Below are positions 8,309-16,727 of a DNA stretch of 64,000 nt, piece after piece (within the stretch, counting starts at the first letter, position 1; every line of letters starts with the position of its first letter). Source of the stretch: Finegoldia magna ATCC 53516 (GTDB taxonomy: Bacteria; Bacillota; Clostridia; Tissierellales; Peptoniphilaceae); NCBI RefSeq assembly GCF_000159695.1, contig NZ_CM000955.1, positions 451,001 to 515,000 on the forward strand, read 5' to 3'. The notes beneath the pieces were generated by a model. It was not told the origin of the DNA and searched no databases. It saw nothing but the letters and a program-made list of their open reading frames with translations. The translations under genes and the position numbers were made by a program.

Positions 8309-9751
8309 ATGAAATTTATTAGCACTAGGGATAATTCAATAACTATCGATTCTCAAGAAGTAATCTTCAATTGTATAAATGATGATATTTACGTTCCTTT
8401 GAATTTAGATAATTTGTACGATATTGATGTGCTTAGAGATATGACATATAACGAACTTGCTATATATATTTTGAAGCATTTTTTAACTGATATTGACGAA
8501 GATTCAATATCAAGCATTGTAAATAACGCTTACGATGGAGATGAGCCTAATGTTTTTTTGAGAAAAACAAATGATAGATGTTACGTTGAACTTTTCAACA
8601 ACAAAAGTCTGTCTTATAGGGACTTGTCATTGAGTATTATCTCTAAATTTATAGATATTAATTTGAATAATAATGAAGATGTGAAAAACTTATATCTGTT
8701 CACAGCTTCCACTGATATCTCTGTGTCTACGATTGAGAATTTCAAAAAGATGAACACAAAAGTTTTCGTGTTTTACCCAAATAATATCTCAGATATCGAA
8801 AAATCAAAATTATTATCCACACTTTCCGATAATGTCTGTGCAATTGGCGTAGATGGTGATTTTTATAAATGTAAAAAATTGGTGGATAGTTTGATAAATG
8901 ATTCTGATATAAAAGATTTGATTGCACAAAAAGAATCGGTGATTTCTACGTGCAATTCTTTGAATATAATCAGAGTTCTCACTCAAGTTATTTATTATTT
9001 TTACAGTTATGTGACAATGGTAAAATACGGAGAGATAGAAGCTGGAAAAAGAATCAACGTAAGTATTCCTACGGAAAATTTCGGCAATATAATGGCTTGT
9101 TTCTATGCAAAAAGAATGGGACTTCCTATTAATAAAATAATTTGTGCAACAAAAAGTCCATTGTCTTTCAAAAAATTCTTGGATACGGGAGAATTTGTCT
9201 ATGACGAAGTTTTCGGTGAAGAATCCACATCATTTGAAAGATTGGTCTTGGCGAATATTGAAAGATTGTTACATCATTTGATAAATAATCAAGATAGAAT
9301 AAGAGAGATTTACACAGATTTTAGAGAAAAAAATAAATTCACTTTATATCCTGAAGAACTACAAAAATTGAGTTGTATTGAAACGTACAGCTTGACAAGT
9401 GATGAGGTTAGTCAGAAAATTTTGAGATTATTTTTGGAATGTCAGTATCCATTATCCCCTCAAACTGCAATGGCTTCTCTTGCTTACGACAAATATGTCA
9501 TCGATTCTTATGATTACACGCCTTCAATAATTATGGCTACAACTTCTCCATATTCATCTACAGATAAGCTTTTGAAATCATTTGGATACAATGAAGATTT
9601 GGATATAAATATGGCATTGGAAAAACTAAACTCCTTTATAAAATCGCCTATTCCCGATAATTTACAAAACATCAAAAAAGTTGACACTACAATTTTCGAT
9701 TCATCAGAAATCAAAAATATGATTTACAAAAAAATACAAGAAATGAATTAA
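8309..9751 (+). CDS. Threonine-synthase-like protein lacking the PLP lysine
   Basis: This 480-residue protein is recognisably built like bacterial threonine synthase. It has the NSLNIIRVLTQVIYYFYSY segment (family NS.N..R...Q..YYFY) at about 216-234 and PTENFGNIMACFYAKRMG (family PTGNFG) at about 254-271. The active site, however, is altered. The motif that normally carries the PLP Schiff-base lysine (AFKD) reads SYRD, with Arg104 in place of Lys. The glycine-rich TSGDTG phosphate loop reads TASTDIS at about 132-138. It is therefore unlikely to make threonine by the usual chemistry; a regulatory or structural role, or decay in progress, is possible. It is monocistronic, with AGGAGG before the ATG and a terminator after the stop. 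No hom or thrB is nearby. Confidence 0.75.
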   Translation: MKFISTRDNSITIDSQEVIFNCINDDIYVPLNLDNLYDIDVLRDMTYNELAIYILKHFLTDIDEDSISSIVNNAYDGDEPNVFLRKTNDRCYVELFNNKSLSYRDLSLSIISKFIDINLNNNEDVKNLYLFTASTDISVSTIENFKKMNTKVFVFYPNNISDIEKSKLLSTLSDNVCAIGVDGDFYKCKKLVDSLINDSDIKDLIAQKESVISTCNSLNIIRVLTQVIYYFYSYVTMVKYGEIEAGKRINVSIPTENFGNIMACFYAKRMGLPINKIICATKSPLSFKKFLDTGEFVYDEVFGEESTSFERLVLANIERLLHHLINNQDRIREIYTDFREKNKFTLYPEELQKLSCIETYSLTSDEVSQKILRLFLECQYPLSPQTAMASLAYDKYVIDSYDYTPSIIMATTSPYSSTDKLLKSFGYNEDLDINMALEKLNSFIKSPIPDNLQNIKKVDTTIFDSSEIKNMIYKKIQEMN

Positions 9752-9780
9752 GCGGCGTAACTTTACGCTGCTTTTGTTTT
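9752..9780 (+). terminator. Terminator after the threonine-synthase-like gene
   Basis: GCGGCGTAA pairs with TTACGCTGC (one G-T pair) around a very short loop, followed by TTTTGTTTT. It starts immediately after the stop codon. Confidence 0.75.
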
Positions 9781-9842
9781 AAATACGCAATTAACGGATA
9801 TATATTTATATGAGTAAATTTGAAATAAAACAAGGGGGCATT

Positions 9843-10994
9843 ATGAACAATTTTACATTTTACAATCCAGTAAGAGTACATTTCGGTAAAGGTCAAGTTA
9901 CAAATCTAGCCGATGAATTAAAGGATTACAATAAAATTTTAGTAACTTATGGTGGAGGAAGCATCAAGAAAAATGGCGTCTACGATGATGTTATGAAAAA
10001 TTTGAAAGGCAAAGAAGTTTTCGAACTTTCTGGAATCACTCCAAACCCAAGAACTGACAAAGTTTATGAAGGAATCAAAATCTGCAAGGAAAATGACATT
10101 GATTTTATTCTAGCTGTCGGCGGCGGATCTACATTGGACTGCTCAAAAGCAATCGCAATGGGTGCAAAAACTGATGAAGATTTCTGGGATTATTTCTTCG
10201 AAGAAAAAAACAAACCAACAGACGCTATCAAACTGGGAACAGTAATTACAATGGCTGGAACTGGTAGTGAAATGGACGGTAGTTGTGTAATTTCCAATAT
10301 AGAAAGAAAGAAAAAATACGGCTACGGGCACAGATTATTGTATCCAGTATTTTCAATAATCGACCCAACATACACATATTCACTTCCAAAATATCAATTA
10401 ATCAGTGGAACTTGCGATATGTTCAGCCACATAATGGAAGAATATTTTTCAGAACCAGATTACGAAAACACAACAGATAATATATCAGAAAGCTTGATGA
10501 AAACTGTAATCGACAGTATCAGAGTAGCTCTCAAAAATCCTGAAGATTACCAAGCTAGAAGCAATCTAATGTGGGTAAGTACACTTGCAATCAACGGACT
10601 TACTGCCACTGGCAAAAGCTCAGATTGGCTAAGCCACAAATTGGAACACACATTATCCGCATATTTTGATGTAACTCACGGAATGGGACTTGCAGTAGTT
10701 CATCCAAATTATTTGAAATTTGTCTACAAAAATCATCTGGAAAAATTCAGAAGCTTTGCAATAAACGTGTGGAATATAGATCCAGAAGGAAAACCAGATG
10801 AAAAATTAGCACTAGAATCAATCGTTGCACTACAAAACTTCTTCAAAGAAATCGGAGCTCCAACTACACTTCGTGAACTTGACATTCCAAAAGACAAAAT
10901 CAAAGAAATGGCTGAAAACACACCTGCATATAAAACAAGCTACTCTGATTTGTCAACATCAGACATCGAAACAATTTACAATAACGCATATTAA
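9843..10994 (+). CDS. Iron-containing alcohol dehydrogenase (butanol-dehydrogenase type)
   Basis: This 383-residue group III (iron-dependent) alcohol dehydrogenase probably reduces an aldehyde with NAD(P)H during fermentation. The cofactor-binding motif GGGSTLDCSK and the GTGSEMDGS motif are present. The metal ligands are visible in CDMFSHIMEE (Asp and His) and in the pair HKLEHTLSAYF and DVTHGMGLAV. I start it at 9843, behind CAAGGGGGCATT; an in-frame ATG at 9810 lacks a ribosome site. Length and motifs best match the BdhA/YqhD subgroup. It is a single-gene unit ending at a strong hairpin. Confidence 0.9.
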   Translation: MNNFTFYNPVRVHFGKGQVTNLADELKDYNKILVTYGGGSIKKNGVYDDVMKNLKGKEVFELSGITPNPRTDKVYEGIKICKENDIDFILAVGGGSTLDCSKAIAMGAKTDEDFWDYFFEEKNKPTDAIKLGTVITMAGTGSEMDGSCVISNIERKKKYGYGHRLLYPVFSIIDPTYTYSLPKYQLISGTCDMFSHIMEEYFSEPDYENTTDNISESLMKTVIDSIRVALKNPEDYQARSNLMWVSTLAINGLTATGKSSDWLSHKLEHTLSAYFDVTHGMGLAVVHPNYLKFVYKNHLEKFRSFAINVWNIDPEGKPDEKLALESIVALQNFFKEIGAPTTLRELDIPKDKIKEMAENTPAYKTSYSDLSTSDIETIYNNAY

Positions 10995-10999
10995 AACTA

Positions 11000-11028
11000 A
11001 AATCTGCCTTGAAACAGGCAGATTTTTT
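11000..11028. terminator. Bidirectional terminator
   Basis: AATCTGCCT pairs with AGGCAGATT and is followed by TTTTTT; the other side has an A-run. It serves the alcohol dehydrogenase on the plus strand and the interrupted ABC gene on the minus strand, overlapping the latter's stop. Confidence 0.85.
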
Positions 11029-11520
11029 AGTGAGATAAAATTATTTCTTTATTGTAGTTTTTAATTATATTTTTATGGTCGACAAAAATAACTATTCCTT
11101 CAATTTCATCAAAAACTTTCAGAAATTTTTCGGTTGATTCGCTATCCAAGTGATTGAGTGGTTCGTCAAATATAAATATATTTGAGTTTCCTATTAGCGC
11201 CCTATCTAAAGTTATTTTGTGTTTTTCCCCACCAGATAGATCATTCACATTTGTTTTCATTAGTAACTTATTATCTGTGAATACAGTATCTATTTTTTTC
11301 TTCCCTAGGAAAATATTCTCTTTCACAGTAGTTGGAAAAACATAAGAGTTTTGACAAAAATAATTTATGTTGATATCCTTCGCATTATTTAACTCTGTGT
11401 TGTTAATACTAATATTTCCATTATAATCGGTATAAATGTTACTTAAAATTTTAATTAAAGTTGTTTTTCCAGTTCCATTTTCTCCAGATATTTTAACTTT
11501 ATCTCCTTTTTTTAAATAAA
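11027..11520 (-). pseudogene. ABC half-exporter, 3' part (ATPase), cut off by Tn916
   Basis: These 164 codons encode almost the whole ATPase domain of an ABC half-exporter. Motifs are Walker A SGENGTGKTT, Q-loop YFCQNSYVF, signature LSGGEKHK and Walker B NIFIFDEPLNHLD; a degenerate switch region, VDHKN, replaces the usual SHD. The frame runs open to the left end of Tn916 near 11520 and continues in the fragment at 29552-30593. Joining the two gives 512 codons without a stop. In its present state it has no promoter, start codon or membrane domain, so a working product is not expected. Confidence 0.92.
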
Positions 11521-11591
11521 AAATAGCATAAAAATCTAGTTATCCGCATAAAAACTGGACTTATCACACTTTATCAAGGTCAAAACCACTC

Positions 11592-11612
11592 AATTTACTA
11601 CTAATTTACTAC
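11592..11612 (+). repeat. Integrase arm-binding repeats, left end
   Basis: Two copies of AATTTACTAC lie head to tail about 75 bases from the left end. The same motif recurs at the right end (29388-29408). In Tn916 such DR-2 repeats bind the N-terminal domain of Int. Confidence 0.75.
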
Positions 11613-11698
11613 TTATGAATGAGCTTTGATACGACGATTTATCCTTGAAAAGTGAAGATATAAAGATACTTCCAATAAAATTTGAATATTTAATAGGT

Positions 11699-11731
11699 AG
11701 ACACTTCAAAAAATGAGGTGTCTATTTTTTT
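11699..11731 (+). terminator. Hairpin with T-run before orf24
   Basis: AGACACTTC pairs imperfectly with GAGGTGTCT and is followed by seven T within an A/T run. It may stop host transcription entering the element from the left. Confidence 0.55.
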
Positions 11732-11757
11732 ACCCGATTTTGAAAGGAAGTGAACTT

Positions 11758-11832
11758 ATGAAAACAAAAAATCAAGAATCAAAAGGTCGTTCCCCACTCT
11801 TTAAGACCATCAAACATTCATTCAGCCAATAA
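11758..11832 (+). CDS. orf24: Tn916 Orf24-type small protein
   Basis: This is a 24-codon frame (MKTKNQESKGRS..., ending SFSQ) with a good ribosome site (GAAAGGAAG) nine bases upstream. It lies where Tn916 maps place orf24, directly before orf23. It is basic and has no known domain. Function is unknown, and whether the peptide is made is not shown by the sequence. Confidence 0.5.
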   Translation: MKTKNQESKGRSPLFKTIKHSFSQ

Positions 11833-11854
11833 AAAAGAAAGGATAGGTAAAAAT

Positions 11855-12169
11855 ATGGAACTTAAATTTGTGATTCCCAACATGGAAAAAACATTCGGCA
11901 ATTTAGAATTTGCTGGCGAGGATAAAGTCGTTCAGCGAAGAATCAACGGACGGCTAACTGTCTTATCAAGAAGCTATAATCTCTATTCTGATGTTCAAAG
12001 AGCAGATGATATTGTGGTGGTGCTTCCTGCTGAAGCTGGCGAAAAACATTTCGGCTTTGAGGAACGTGTGAAGTTAGTCAATCCACGTATTACCGCAGAG
12101 GGCTACAAAATCGGCACTCGTGGTTTTACAAATTACCTTTTACATGCTGACGACATGATAAAAGAATAA
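11855..12169 (+). CDS. orf23: Tn916 Orf23, DUF961/YdcP-type protein
   Basis: This 104-residue protein is recognised as Tn916 Orf23. Together with Orf22 it belongs to the DUF961 family. The ICEBs1 relative HelP/YdcP helps the host helicase PcrA unwind the element during rolling-circle replication and transfer. It is soluble, with no signal peptide or membrane segment. It shares the family's FG.LEF and RTYDL-like (here RSYNLYS) segments with the next gene. A ribosome site (AAAGGATAGG) precedes the ATG. It starts the long transfer operon, 15 bases before orf22. Confidence 0.92.
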   Translation: MELKFVIPNMEKTFGNLEFAGEDKVVQRRINGRLTVLSRSYNLYSDVQRADDIVVVLPAEAGEKHFGFEERVKLVNPRITAEGYKIGTRGFTNYLLHADDMIKE

Positions 12170-12184
12170 AGAAAGAGAGGAAAA

Positions 12185-12571
12185 ATGATGAGATTAGCAA
12201 ATGGCATTGTATTAGATAAAGACACGACTTTTGGAGAATTGAAATTCTCTGCTCTACGTCGTGAAGTGAGAATCCAAAATGAAGACGGGTCGGTTTCAGA
12301 TGAAATCAAGGAACGTACCTATGACTTAAAATCCAAAGGACAAGGACGCATGATTCAAGTAAGTATTCCTGCCAGCGTGCCTTTGAAAGAGTTTGATTAT
12401 AACGCACGGGTGGAACTTATCAATCCCATTGCGGACACCGTTGCTACTGCCACCTATCAAGGAGCAGATGTTGACTGGTATATCAAGGCAGACGATATTG
12501 TGCTGACAAAGGATTCTAGTTCATTCAAAGCTCAACCACAAGCAAAGAAAGAACCGACACAAGACAAATAG
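12185..12571 (+). CDS. orf22: Tn916 Orf22, DUF961/YdcP-type protein
   Basis: This 128-residue paralogue of Orf23 is in the same operon. Shared family features are TFGELKFSALRREV near the start and the RTYDLKSKGQGR segment. By homology to ICEBs1 HelP it is expected to act as a helicase processivity factor at the transferred DNA. Two adjacent ATGs (12185 and 12188) follow AGAGAGGAAAA; either could be used. The last 15 residues are a Lys/Gln-rich tail with no structure I can assign. Confidence 0.92.
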   Translation: MMRLANGIVLDKDTTFGELKFSALRREVRIQNEDGSVSDEIKERTYDLKSKGQGRMIQVSIPASVPLKEFDYNARVELINPIADTVATATYQGADVDWYIKADDIVLTKDSSSFKAQPQAKKEPTQDK

Positions 12572-12599
12572 TCGCTAGGTAGAAAGGAGACTTTTTCGC

Positions 12600-13985
12600 A
12601 TGAAACAGCGTGGTAAAAGGATTCGCCCATCTGGTAAAGATTTAGTCTTTCATTTTACGATAGCGTCACTCCTGCCTGTTTTCCTGCTGGTTGTCGGACT
12701 GTTTCATGTGAAGACAATCCAGCAGATCAACTGGCAGGATTTTAACCTATCACAAGCAGATAAGATTGACATTCCCTATTTAATTATCAGTTTCAGTGTC
12801 GCAATTCTTATCTGCTTGCTGGTAGCGTTTGTATTCAAACGGGTTCGCTATGATACGGTTAAACAACTTTACCACCGTCAAAAACTGGCAAAGATGATAC
12901 TTGAAAACAAGTGGTATGAATCTGAACAGGTCAAAACAGAGGGTTTCTTTAAAGATAGTGCTGGTCGTACAAAGGAAAAGATAACCTACTTCCCTAAAAT
13001 GTATTATCGACTTAAAAATGGCTTGATACAGATACGGGTGGAAATCACGCTGGGAAAATATCAAGACCAACTCTTACACTTGGAAAAGAAATTAGAGAGT
13101 GGCTTGTACTGTGAGCTGACGGATAAAGAGTTAAAGGATTCCTATGTGGAATATACTTTGCTCTATGACACCATAGCCAGTCGTATTTCTATTGATGAAG
13201 TAGAAGCTAAAGATGGTAAACTTCGCTTAATGAAAAACGTATGGTGGGAATATGATAAGCTCCCTCATATGTTGATTGCTGGTGGTACAGGTGGCGGTAA
13301 AACTTACTTTATACTGACACTGATTGAAGCCTTGCTTCATACAGATTCAAAACTGTATATTCTTGACCCGAAAAATGCTGACCTTGCGGACTTAGGTTCT
13401 GTGATGGCAAATGTCTACTATAGAAAAGAAGACTTGCTTTCTTGCATTGAAACATTCTATGAAGAAATGATGAAACGTAGTGAGGAAATGAAGCAGATGA
13501 AGAACTATAAGACTGGCAAAAATTATGCTTACTTAGGTCTCCCGGCACACTTCTTAATCTTTGATGAATACGTCGCTTTCATGGAAATGCTGGGAACAAA
13601 AGAAAACACCGCAGTTATGAATAAGCTGAAACAGATTGTCATGTTAGGTCGTCAAGCTGGCTTCTTTCTAATACTGGCTTGTCAACGTCCAGACGCAAAA
13701 TATTTAGGCGACGGAATCCGTGATCAGTTTAATTTCAGAGTGGCTTTAGGTCGTATGTCTGAAATGGGCTATGGCATGATGTTTGGCAGTGACGTACAAA
13801 AGGATTTCTTCTTAAAGCGAATCAAAGGTCGTGGCTATGTTGATGTAGGAACAAGTGTCATATCAGAGTTTTATACTCCCCTTGTACCAAAAGGATATGA
13901 TTTCTTGGAGGAAATTAAAAAGTTATCCAACAGCAGACAGTCCACGCAGGCGACGTGCGAAGCGGAAGTCGCAGGTGTGGACTGA
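12600..13985 (+). CDS. orf21: Tn916 Orf21, FtsK/SpoIIIE-type coupling protein
   Basis: This 461-residue transfer coupling ATPase (VirD4/TcpA role) should link the nicked element DNA and its relaxase to the conjugation channel. Two membrane helices lie in the first 85 residues. The FtsK-type motor follows, with Walker A GGTGGGKTYF, Walker B FLIFDEYVAF and a LILACQRPDAKYLGDGIRDQ segment typical of FtsK/SpoIIIE motors. AGAAAGGAGA precedes the start. It is 177 bases upstream of orf20, with the transfer origin in between. Confidence 0.95.
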   Translation: MKQRGKRIRPSGKDLVFHFTIASLLPVFLLVVGLFHVKTIQQINWQDFNLSQADKIDIPYLIISFSVAILICLLVAFVFKRVRYDTVKQLYHRQKLAKMILENKWYESEQVKTEGFFKDSAGRTKEKITYFPKMYYRLKNGLIQIRVEITLGKYQDQLLHLEKKLESGLYCELTDKELKDSYVEYTLLYDTIASRISIDEVEAKDGKLRLMKNVWWEYDKLPHMLIAGGTGGGKTYFILTLIEALLHTDSKLYILDPKNADLADLGSVMANVYYRKEDLLSCIETFYEEMMKRSEEMKQMKNYKTGKNYAYLGLPAHFLIFDEYVAFMEMLGTKENTAVMNKLKQIVMLGRQAGFFLILACQRPDAKYLGDGIRDQFNFRVALGRMSEMGYGMMFGSDVQKDFFLKRIKGRGYVDVGTSVISEFYTPLVPKGYDFLEEIKKLSNSRQSTQATCEAEVAGVD

Positions 13986-13987
13986 TC

Positions 13988-14050
13988 TTGCTGGCTGGTG
14001 TGGCAATAGCCACGCCAGCACTTAACCCCCCGTATCTAACAGGGGGGTAC
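13988..14050 (+). other. oriT: oriT region of Tn916
   Basis: Two inverted repeats sit in the orf21-orf20 gap. GCTGGCTGGTGTGGC pairs with GCCACGCCAGC (13990-14019), and CCCCCC-GTATCTAACA-GGGGGG (14026-14047) follows. The second closely resembles the ICEBs1 nick region, in which a C-run and G-run flank a CTAACA sequence. This agrees with the mapped position of Tn916 oriT between orf20 and orf21. The relaxase gene lies immediately downstream. Confidence 0.8.
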
Positions 14051-14162
14051 AAATCGACAGGAAACAGTCAAAAAAACATTAGAAAATCCTTTGGTTACAA
14101 GGGATTTACAAAATTTCAGCGTATGTCAAATGGGCTTTAAAAGTTGACATACGCCTTTTTGA

Positions 14163-15368
14163 TTGGAGGGATTTTTACTGAATGAACAAACTTGGTTACA
14201 GCATTTAAAAGAAAAACGCTTGGCTTATGGACTATCTCAAAACCGTTTAGCTGTTGCGACTGGTATTACAAGGCAGTATCTAAGCGATATTGAAACAGGA
14301 AAAGTCAAGCCATCAGAGGATTTACAGCAGTCCCTTTGGGAAGCTCTGGAACGCTTCAATCCCGACGCTCCCCTTGAAATGCTGTTTGATTATGTAAGGA
14401 TTCGCTTTCCGACAACAGACGTACAGCAGGTGGTCGAAAACATCTTACAACTGAAACTGTCCTATTTTCTTCATGAGGACTATGGTTTCTATTCTTATTC
14501 AGAGCATTATGCTTTAGGCGACATATTCGTCCTTTGCTCCCATGAACTGGACAAAGGAGTTCTGGTGGAATTGAAAGGTCGTGGGTGCAGACAATTTGAA
14601 AGCTATCTTCTGGCACAACAAAGAAGCTGGTATGAGTTCTTTATGGACGTTTTGGTGGCTGGCGGTGTGATGAAACGCCTTGACCTTGCCATTAACGATA
14701 AGACAGGGATTTTGAATATCCCTGTACTCACTGAAAAGTGCCAACAGGAAGAATGTATCTCCGTCTTCCGCAGTTTTAAAAGCTATCGCAGTGGCGAACT
14801 GGTACGCAAAGAGGAAAAGGAATGTATGGGAAACACCCTCTATATCGGTTCATTACAAAGTGAAGTTTATTTCTGTATCTATGAAAAGGACTACGAGCAG
14901 TACAAGAAAAATGATATTCCCATTGAAGACGCAGAAGTAAAAAACCGTTTTGAGATTCGATTGAAAAATGAGCGTGCCTATTATGCAGTCCGTGATTTAC
15001 TCGTCTATGACAATCCAGAGCATACCGCCTTTAAAATTATCAATCGGTATATCCGTTTTGTAGATAAAGACGATTCCAAACCTCGTTCTGATTGGAAACT
15101 GAATGAAGAATGGGCTTGGTTTATTGGGAACAATCGTGAACGATTAAAACTAACCACAAAACCAGAGCCTTACTCCTTCCAAAGGACGCTGAACTGGCTA
15201 TCTCATCAAGTTGCCCCGACCTTAAAGGTTGCGATTAAACTTGATGAAATCAACCAGACGCAGGTTGTAAAAGACATTCTCGACCATGCGAAACTGACAG
15301 ACCGACACAAGCAGATTTTGAAGCAACAGTCAGTAAAAGAACAGGACGTGATAACAACAAAAAAATAA
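14163..15368 (+). CDS. orf20: Tn916 Orf20, MobT-type relaxase
   Basis: This Rep_trans/MobT relaxase nicks oriT and starts transfer. An N-terminal XRE-type helix-turn-helix (about 10-60: LSQNRLAVATGITRQYLSDI) is followed by the replication-initiator-like catalytic region. There is no ATG at the start. TTG at 14163 gives 401 residues, but it overlaps the ribosome site GGAGGG (14165-14170). CTG at 14178, seven bases after that site, is an equally good candidate and gives 396 residues. It follows oriT by about 115 bases. Confidence 0.92.
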   Translation: MEGFLLNEQTWLQHLKEKRLAYGLSQNRLAVATGITRQYLSDIETGKVKPSEDLQQSLWEALERFNPDAPLEMLFDYVRIRFPTTDVQQVVENILQLKLSYFLHEDYGFYSYSEHYALGDIFVLCSHELDKGVLVELKGRGCRQFESYLLAQQRSWYEFFMDVLVAGGVMKRLDLAINDKTGILNIPVLTEKCQQEECISVFRSFKSYRSGELVRKEEKECMGNTLYIGSLQSEVYFCIYEKDYEQYKKNDIPIEDAEVKNRFEIRLKNERAYYAVRDLLVYDNPEHTAFKIINRYIRFVDKDDSKPRSDWKLNEEWAWFIGNNRERLKLTTKPEPYSFQRTLNWLSHQVAPTLKVAIKLDEINQTQVVKDILDHAKLTDRHKQILKQQSVKEQDVITTKK

Positions 15369-15410
15369 CTCAAATACAAATTCATTGAATATAGAGAGGA
15401 GAACATTTTT

Positions 15411-15632
15411 ATGAATTTTGGACAAAACCTTTATAACTGGTTTCTATCAAACGCTCAATCACTGGTGCTTTTAGCAATCGTTGTGATTGGCTTGTATCTT
15501 GGCTTCAAGCGTGAGTTTAGCAAACTGATTGGCTTTTTAATTATTGCGATTATTGCGGTTGGCTTAGTCTTCAACGCTGCTGGAGTAAAAGACATTTTAC
15601 TAGAGCTATTCAATCGCATTATTGGTGCTTAA
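15411..15632 (+). CDS. orf19: Tn916 Orf19, small membrane transfer protein
   Basis: This 73-residue protein has two membrane helices (about 17-35 and 41-60) and a short amphipathic tail. It matches Tn916 Orf19, a conserved small membrane component of the transfer operon. Similar small proteins (TcpD-like) occur in related conjugation systems, but a precise role is not established. GAGAGGAGA precedes the ATG. It lies 42 bases after the relaxase gene. Confidence 0.88.
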   Translation: MNFGQNLYNWFLSNAQSLVLLAIVVIGLYLGFKREFSKLIGFLIIAIIAVGLVFNAAGVKDILLELFNRIIGA

Positions 15633-15748
15633 ATAAAACCGTTCTTTTGTGGAATATAAGTGGTTTTCTTATGTTCCGCAAAGGAATGGTACACCAAACG
15701 AAGTGCGGTAGGGATTTTTGAATCTCTACAAAGAAAGGACGTGAATAT

Positions 15749-16246
15749 ATGGACGATATGCAAGTCTATATTGCGAATTTAGGCAAATACAATGAGGGCG
15801 AATTGGTCGGTGCGTGGTTTACCTTTCCCATTGACTTTGAGGAAGTCAAAGAGAAAATCGGCTTGAATGATGAATATGAGGAATACGCCATTCATGACTA
15901 CGAGTTACCCTTTACGGTTGACGAATACACTTCCATTGGCGAACTCAATCGACTATGGGAAATGGTATCGGAATTACCCGAAGAATTACAATCGGAGCTA
16001 TCTGCTCTGCTCACTCATTTTTCAAGCATTGAAGAACTAAGCGAACATCAAGAGGATATTATCATTCATTCCGATTGTGATGATATGTATGACGTGGCAC
16101 GCTACTACATTGAAGAAACGGGTGCTTTAGGCGAAGTACCAGCTAGTCTTCAAAACTATATTGATTATCAAGCCTATGGTCGGGATTTAGACCTTTCAGG
16201 AACGTTTATCTCAACCAATCATGGGATTTTTGAAATCGTCTATTAA
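15749..16246 (+). CDS. ardA: ArdA antirestriction protein (Tn916 Orf18)
   Basis: This very acidic 165-residue protein is a DNA mimic. ArdA binds and blocks type I restriction-modification enzymes, protecting the incoming element in a new host. It opens with MQVYIANLGKYNEGELVGAW, the ArdA family start, and is rich in Asp/Glu throughout. A ribosome site (AGAAAGGACG) precedes the ATG. The end overlaps the frame of orf17 if that gene's long start is used. Confidence 0.96.
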   Translation: MDDMQVYIANLGKYNEGELVGAWFTFPIDFEEVKEKIGLNDEYEEYAIHDYELPFTVDEYTSIGELNRLWEMVSELPEELQSELSALLTHFSSIEELSEHQEDIIIHSDCDDMYDVARYYIEETGALGEVPASLQNYIDYQAYGRDLDLSGTFISTNHGIFEIVY

Positions 16247-16727
16247 ATCTGTCGGTACATTACTACTGGCAGATTTTCTATTTTACGGGGTGGCTCAATC
16301 AGCTACCCCTATTTTTTATGAAAGGATTGATTACATGAAGAAAATACGAAGCTATACCAGTATCTGGTCTGTGGAAAAGGTACTGTATTCTATCAATGAT
16401 TTTAGACTTCCGTTTCCCATAACCTTTACGCAAATGACATGGTTTGTCGTGTCACTCTTTGCAGTGATGATACTTGGCAACTTGCCCCCTCTTTCCATGA
16501 TAGAGGGAGCATTTCTCAAATACTTTGGGATTCCTGTGGCTTTCACATGGTTTATGTCTACAAAAACTTTTGATGGTAAAAAGCCTTATGGATTTTTGAA
16601 GTCTGTCATTGCTTATGCACTGCGACCAAAGCTGACCTATGCAGGAAAAAAAGTAACGCTTGGCAGAAACCAGCCACAAGAAGCCATTACAGCAGTTAGG
16701 AGTGAATTTTATGGCATATCCAATTAA
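16221..16727 (+). CDS. orf17: Tn916 Orf17, TcpE-family transfer protein
   Basis: This is a TcpE-family component of the conjugation machinery, membrane-bound, with hydrophobic helices at about 75-95 and 98-115 of the long form. The long form is 168 residues and starts inside ardA. An ATG at 16335 with an AAAGGA site gives 130 residues beginning MKKIRSYTSIW, which is where TcpE homology begins. I consider the shorter start quite likely; the longer form adds one hydrophobic N-terminal stretch. It overlaps the next gene, orf16, by a few codons. Confidence 0.88.
   Translation: MGFLKSSIKSVGTLLLADFLFYGVAQSATPIFYERIDYMKKIRSYTSIWSVEKVLYSINDFRLPFPITFTQMTWFVVSLFAVMILGNLPPLSMIEGAFLKYFGIPVAFTWFMSTKTFDGKKPYGFLKSVIAYALRPKLTYAGKKVTLGRNQPQEAITAVRSEFYGISN

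Noticed and set aside
9810..9843. Upstream start for the iron alcohol dehydrogenase
   Set aside because: The ATG at 9810 has no ribosome site, while the ATG at 9843 follows CAAGGGGGC and matches the normal protein length.
12780..13070. Minus-strand frames within the Tn916 transfer genes
   Set aside because: They are antisense to genes with clear motifs, have no ribosome sites and no recognisable content.
16221..16335. N-terminal extension of Orf17 overlapping ardA
   Set aside because: Not fully rejected: homology starts near 16335, where a ribosome site is present. I kept the long coordinates only because element maps often show them.
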